9,305 nucleotides of DNA from an uncultured Lachnospiraceae bacterium (lineage in GTDB: Bacteria > Bacillota > Clostridia > Lachnospirales > Lachnospiraceae): positions 1-9,305 of the forward strand of contig CAMWKA010000050.1 in NCBI GenBank assembly GCA_947174725.1. The letters are read 5' to 3'. A program made the position numbers and the translations under genes. Below the pieces are notes generated by a model. That model was not told the DNA's origin and did no database searches. It was given only the letters and a program-made list of their open reading frames with translations. Position 1 is the stretch's first letter; the number at the start of each line of letters is the position of its first letter. This document shows positions 7,688 to 9,305 of the stretch, piece by piece.

Positions 7688-7886
7688 TCTACAACCTTTA
7701 CTCCTTTCTAAGTCTGCGAATTGGCATTCTGCGTAAATTCGCAGTTGAAAACCACATTTCTTTGTTTTCAACTTTCCTTGTTTTTTCCACTAAAGCGGTA
7801 TGGATTTCTGTCATCGCGGTTTGCTGTGACTGACGATCTGCAGTCCTCCATACATAAAGTTAGCAGAGGTTTCGTTTTAAAATTTC
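7688..7886 (-). promoter_or_regulatory. Long structured spacer between rpsJ and rplC
   Basis: The 199-nt gap is far longer than the other spacers in this cluster, mostly 0-80 nt. It contains three inverted repeats. A 7-bp stem joins 7798-7804 and 7847-7853 over a 42-nt loop. A 10-bp stem joins 7743-7752 and 7764-7773 with an 11-nt loop. A 9-bp stem joins 7714-7722 and 7736-7744 with a 13-nt loop. The last two share two bases and directly precede the rplC binding site. No T-run follows any stem and I see no convincing promoter. It may be a control point between S10 and L3, or an inserted repeat like the one before rplF. Confidence 0.7.
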
Positions 7887-8198
7887 TTATTTCATTTTTA
7901 CATCTACGTAAACACCTGCGGGAATATCCATCTTCTGCAAAGACTCTACGATCTTCTGGGAAGGATTAAGGATATCGATCATCCTCTTATGGGTTCTCTG
8001 CTCAAACTGCTCTCTGGAATCCTTGTACTTATGAACAGCACGCAGGATCGTAACCACTTCCTTCTTTGTAGGAAGAGGAACCGGACCGCTTGTCTCCCCA
8101 CCGTTCTTCCTCACTGCCTCGATAATCTTCTTTGCTGATGCATCAACCAACTGATGATCATACGCTTTTAATGTGACTCTCATTTTCTGACTTGCCAT
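7887..8198 (-). CDS. rpsJ: 30S ribosomal protein S10 (NusE)
   Basis: S10 is a small-subunit head protein that also acts as NusE, pairing with NusB in antitermination and linking transcription to translation through NusG. The 103-residue product has standard length, starts [19 protein letters not shown] and carries the S10 signature [16 protein letters not shown] (29-44). The ATG at 8198 has AAGGAGG eleven bases upstream, followed by a T-rich stretch. The frame stays open upstream to 8300, but that part is structured leader without similarity to S10. This is the first gene of the cluster, transcribed from the promoter at 8499-8471. Confidence 0.98.
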   Translation of the reverse strand: MASQKMRVTLKAYDHQLVDASAKKIIEAVRKNGGETSGPVPLPTKKEVVTILRAVHKYKDSREQFEQRTHKRMIDILNPSQKIVESLQKMDIPAGVYVDVKMK

Positions 8199-8466
8199 AA
8201 AAAAAGTCGCCTCCTTTTCGTACTTTGTTTTCAAGCACGACAAGCTTGGTGACTGTACACTTTCCCGTGTGTGTCCTAACCTTTCAGAACTATCATTCAC
8301 ACGTCGTTTCTGCTTTTTGCAGACTGTCTAAGCATTGTACAGTGACTTGTCGTCAATATTATCGGCGGATAACCTACCCGCCACTGACATTCGCTCCACG
8401 GAAAACCTGTTATGGCTTTCGCCGTAACAGCAACCTCACGCTTCATAGCTATCATGCCACAGCAAT
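8199..8466 (-). ncRNA. Candidate structured 5' leader of the S10 operon
   Basis: About 265 nt separate the predicted transcription start (near 8466-8463) from the rpsJ ATG. Four local hairpins are visible: 8425-8430 with 8407-8412, topped by GGC-GAAA-GCC (a GNRA-type loop); 8375-8382 with 8364-8371, extended by 8383-8388 with 8352-8357; 8319-8323 with 8309-8313; and 8298-8303 with 8266-8271, enclosing 8286-8290 with 8273-8277. A long-range helix, 8346-8353 with 8237-8244 and 8336-8343 with 8252-8259, encloses the last two. Such layered structure is expected of an autogenous ribosomal-protein leader. The ligand is unknown; L4 is the E. coli precedent. No clear terminator is seen inside, so translational control or Nus-dependent attenuation are open options. 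Confidence 0.7.
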
Positions 8467-8470
8467 AGAT

Positions 8471-8499
8471 AGTATATATGATAACTTTTCAAAATGCAA
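8471..8499 (-). promoter_or_regulatory. Sigma-A-type promoter of the S10-spc cluster
   Basis: On the minus strand the -35 box TTGCAT (8499-8494) and the -10 box TATACT (8476-8471) are separated by exactly 17 bases. Upstream, about 8550-8501 is rich in A and T tracts resembling an UP element, which suits a strongly expressed ribosomal operon. The start of transcription would fall near 8466-8463. It lies between the symporter terminator and rpsJ, with nothing encoded on the plus strand, so it serves the ribosomal genes. Confidence 0.85.
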
Positions 8500-8551
8500 G
8501 CACTTTTTTTGAAACTATGCAAAAATCTTGAAAAAATTTGAAAATCCAATA

Positions 8552-8579
8552 GAAAAATGCCTTATTTCAGGCATTTTTC
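8552..8579 (-). terminator. Intrinsic terminator after the symporter gene
   Basis: GAAAAATGCC (8552-8561) and GGCATTTTTC (8570-8579) form a perfect 10-bp stem with an eight-base loop. The stem's own 3' T-run and further T-rich sequence follow on the minus strand. It lies 22 bases past the symporter stop and before the S10 promoter, and so insulates the two units. The A/T-flanked stem is symmetric and could work in either direction. Confidence 0.8.
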
Positions 8580-8601
8580 CTAATGAATTTTATCACTTTT
8601 C

Positions 8602-9305
8602 TCACTCTACGTTTTTAACTTCTTCAAATTCCTTTACGATCTCCTCTGATGGAGGCGGCGTTAAAAGGCTGACTACCACGATGCAGATCAGACTGAGCGG
8701 AAAACCTACCGCCAGAGAATATAACCCTGTTGCAGAGCCAAGGGTAACGAGTCCTTCCGTTCCCTGGATCATCGGTATATAATCCCATACGATCACAGTC
8801 AGGGCGCCTGACACCAAACCGGCAACCGCGCCCGGAAAATTGGTACGCTTCCAGAAGATCGCCATCAGCACTAACGGTCCAAAGGCTGCTCCAAGACCTG
8901 CCCATGCATTGGACACCAGATCCATAATGGAGGATTCTGGATCTAAAGCAATCACATAAGCGATCACCGCAATGACAACAATGGTAATCCTGCTGACAAC
9001 AAGAACTTTTTTGTCATCTGCATCCTTTTTGATAATGCCTTTATAGAGATCCTCCGCAACGGCGGACGCACTGACTAACAGCTGAGAATCCGCAGTCGAC
9101 ATGATCGCCGCCAGAATGCCGCAGAGGAAAATGCCTGCGATCAGCGGTGCGTTGATCTCTTTAGTGAAAACCTCCTTGATCATTTCAATAAAGATACGTT
9201 CTTTTCCGACCTCATCACTCATAATATAATTATAATCCATATATGCCCGGCCGATAATACCGATCACACATGCCGCTGCTAAAGAAAGTGTAACCCATAT
9301 AATAG
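8602..9305 (-). CDS. Sodium/solute symporter, PutP-like (C-terminal part, 5' end outside window)
   Basis: About 233 C-terminal residues of a sodium:solute symporter (SSS) family protein are visible; the frame is open to the window edge, so the gene starts outside. The sequence resembles the second half of E. coli PutP, the Na+/proline symporter of the inner membrane: AGIFLCGILAAIMSTADSQLLVSASAVAEDLY, then SNAWAGLGAAFGPLVL and GALTVIVW. The Ser-Thr pair in IMSTADSQLL matches PutP S340/T341, which take part in Na+ binding. About six membrane segments can be traced, ending in a charged cytoplasmic tail (EEIVKEFEEVKNVE). Proline is the likely substrate but other SSS substrates cannot be excluded. 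It is a separate unit from the ribosomal cluster. Confidence 0.9.
   Translation of the reverse strand, partial: IIWVTLSLAAACVIGIIGRAYMDYNYIMSDEVGKERIFIEMIKEVFTKEINAPLIAGIFLCGILAAIMSTADSQLLVSASAVAEDLYKGIIKKDADDKKVLVVSRITIVVIAVIAYVIALDPESSIMDLVSNAWAGLGAAFGPLVLMAIFWKRTNFPGAVAGLVSGALTVIVWDYIPMIQGTEGLVTLGSATGLYSLAVGFPLSLICIVVVSLLTPPPSEEIVKEFEEVKNVE

Noticed and set aside
7688..7771. N-terminal extension of L3 from a TTG at 7771
   Set aside because: L3 proteins start MKKAI; the extension is made of two hairpins and the TTG is too close to any purine-rich binding site.
8199..8300. N-terminal extension of S10 by 34 residues
   Set aside because: S10 homology starts at the [13 protein letters not shown] (8198), which has a good AAGGAGG; the upstream codons coincide with paired leader sequence.
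8297..8446. 49-codon minus-strand open frame inside the rpsJ leader (starts MKREVAVTAK)
   Set aside because: It has no ribosome binding site before the ATG and runs straight through several hairpins. It is better explained as structured leader RNA, though a leader peptide cannot be fully excluded.
1..9305. CRISPR array, insertion sequence, tRNA or rRNA gene, or phage-defence genes
   Set aside because: No regularly spaced repeats, transposase-like protein or RNA-gene structure was seen; apart from the hairpin spacers the window is ordinary ribosomal-protein operon plus a symporter.

Overview
The window holds most of a bacterial S10-spc ribosomal-protein cluster, all on the minus strand. It is preceded by the C-terminal part of a sodium/solute symporter. 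The gene order (rpsJ, rplC, rplD, rplW, rplB, rpsS, rplV, rpsC, rplP, rpmC, rpsQ, rplN, rplX, rplE, rpsN, rpsH, rplF, then the start codon of a probable rplR) is the standard bacterial one. Strong AGGAGG-type ribosome binding sites, S10 and spc clusters joined without a break, a four-cysteine zinc-type S14, an L22 with a basic N-terminal extension and an L3 with an internal insertion all point to a Gram-positive Clostridia, most likely Lachnospiraceae. The family-level placement rests on remembered protein features, not on a search.

Layout in transcription order, from high to low coordinates. 9305-8602: 3' part of a PutP-like Na+/solute symporter, closed by a hairpin terminator at 8552-8579. 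8499-8471: a strong sigma-A-type promoter. About 8466-8199: a roughly 265-nt structured 5' leader. 8198-7887: rpsJ, followed by an unusually long (199 nt) hairpin-rich spacer. 7687-746: fifteen ribosomal-protein genes from rplC to rpsH, tightly packed, several overlapping or touching. 745-563: a 183-nt spacer made of three related hairpin repeats. 562-23: rplF, then the ribosome binding site and ATG of the next gene at the window edge.

The genes encode structural proteins of both ribosomal subunits, probably made from one long transcript. Coupling is visible where rplD touches rplW, rplP overlaps rpmC, rpsC overlaps rplP by one base, and the rpsC and rplX binding sites lie in or on the end of the gene before. 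The coding content is ordinary. The interest lies in the non-coding parts: the long rpsJ leader with a long-range closing helix, and the hairpin repeats inserted between rpsH and rplF and between rpsJ and rplC. In the first set, stem sequences differ between copies while base pairing is kept.
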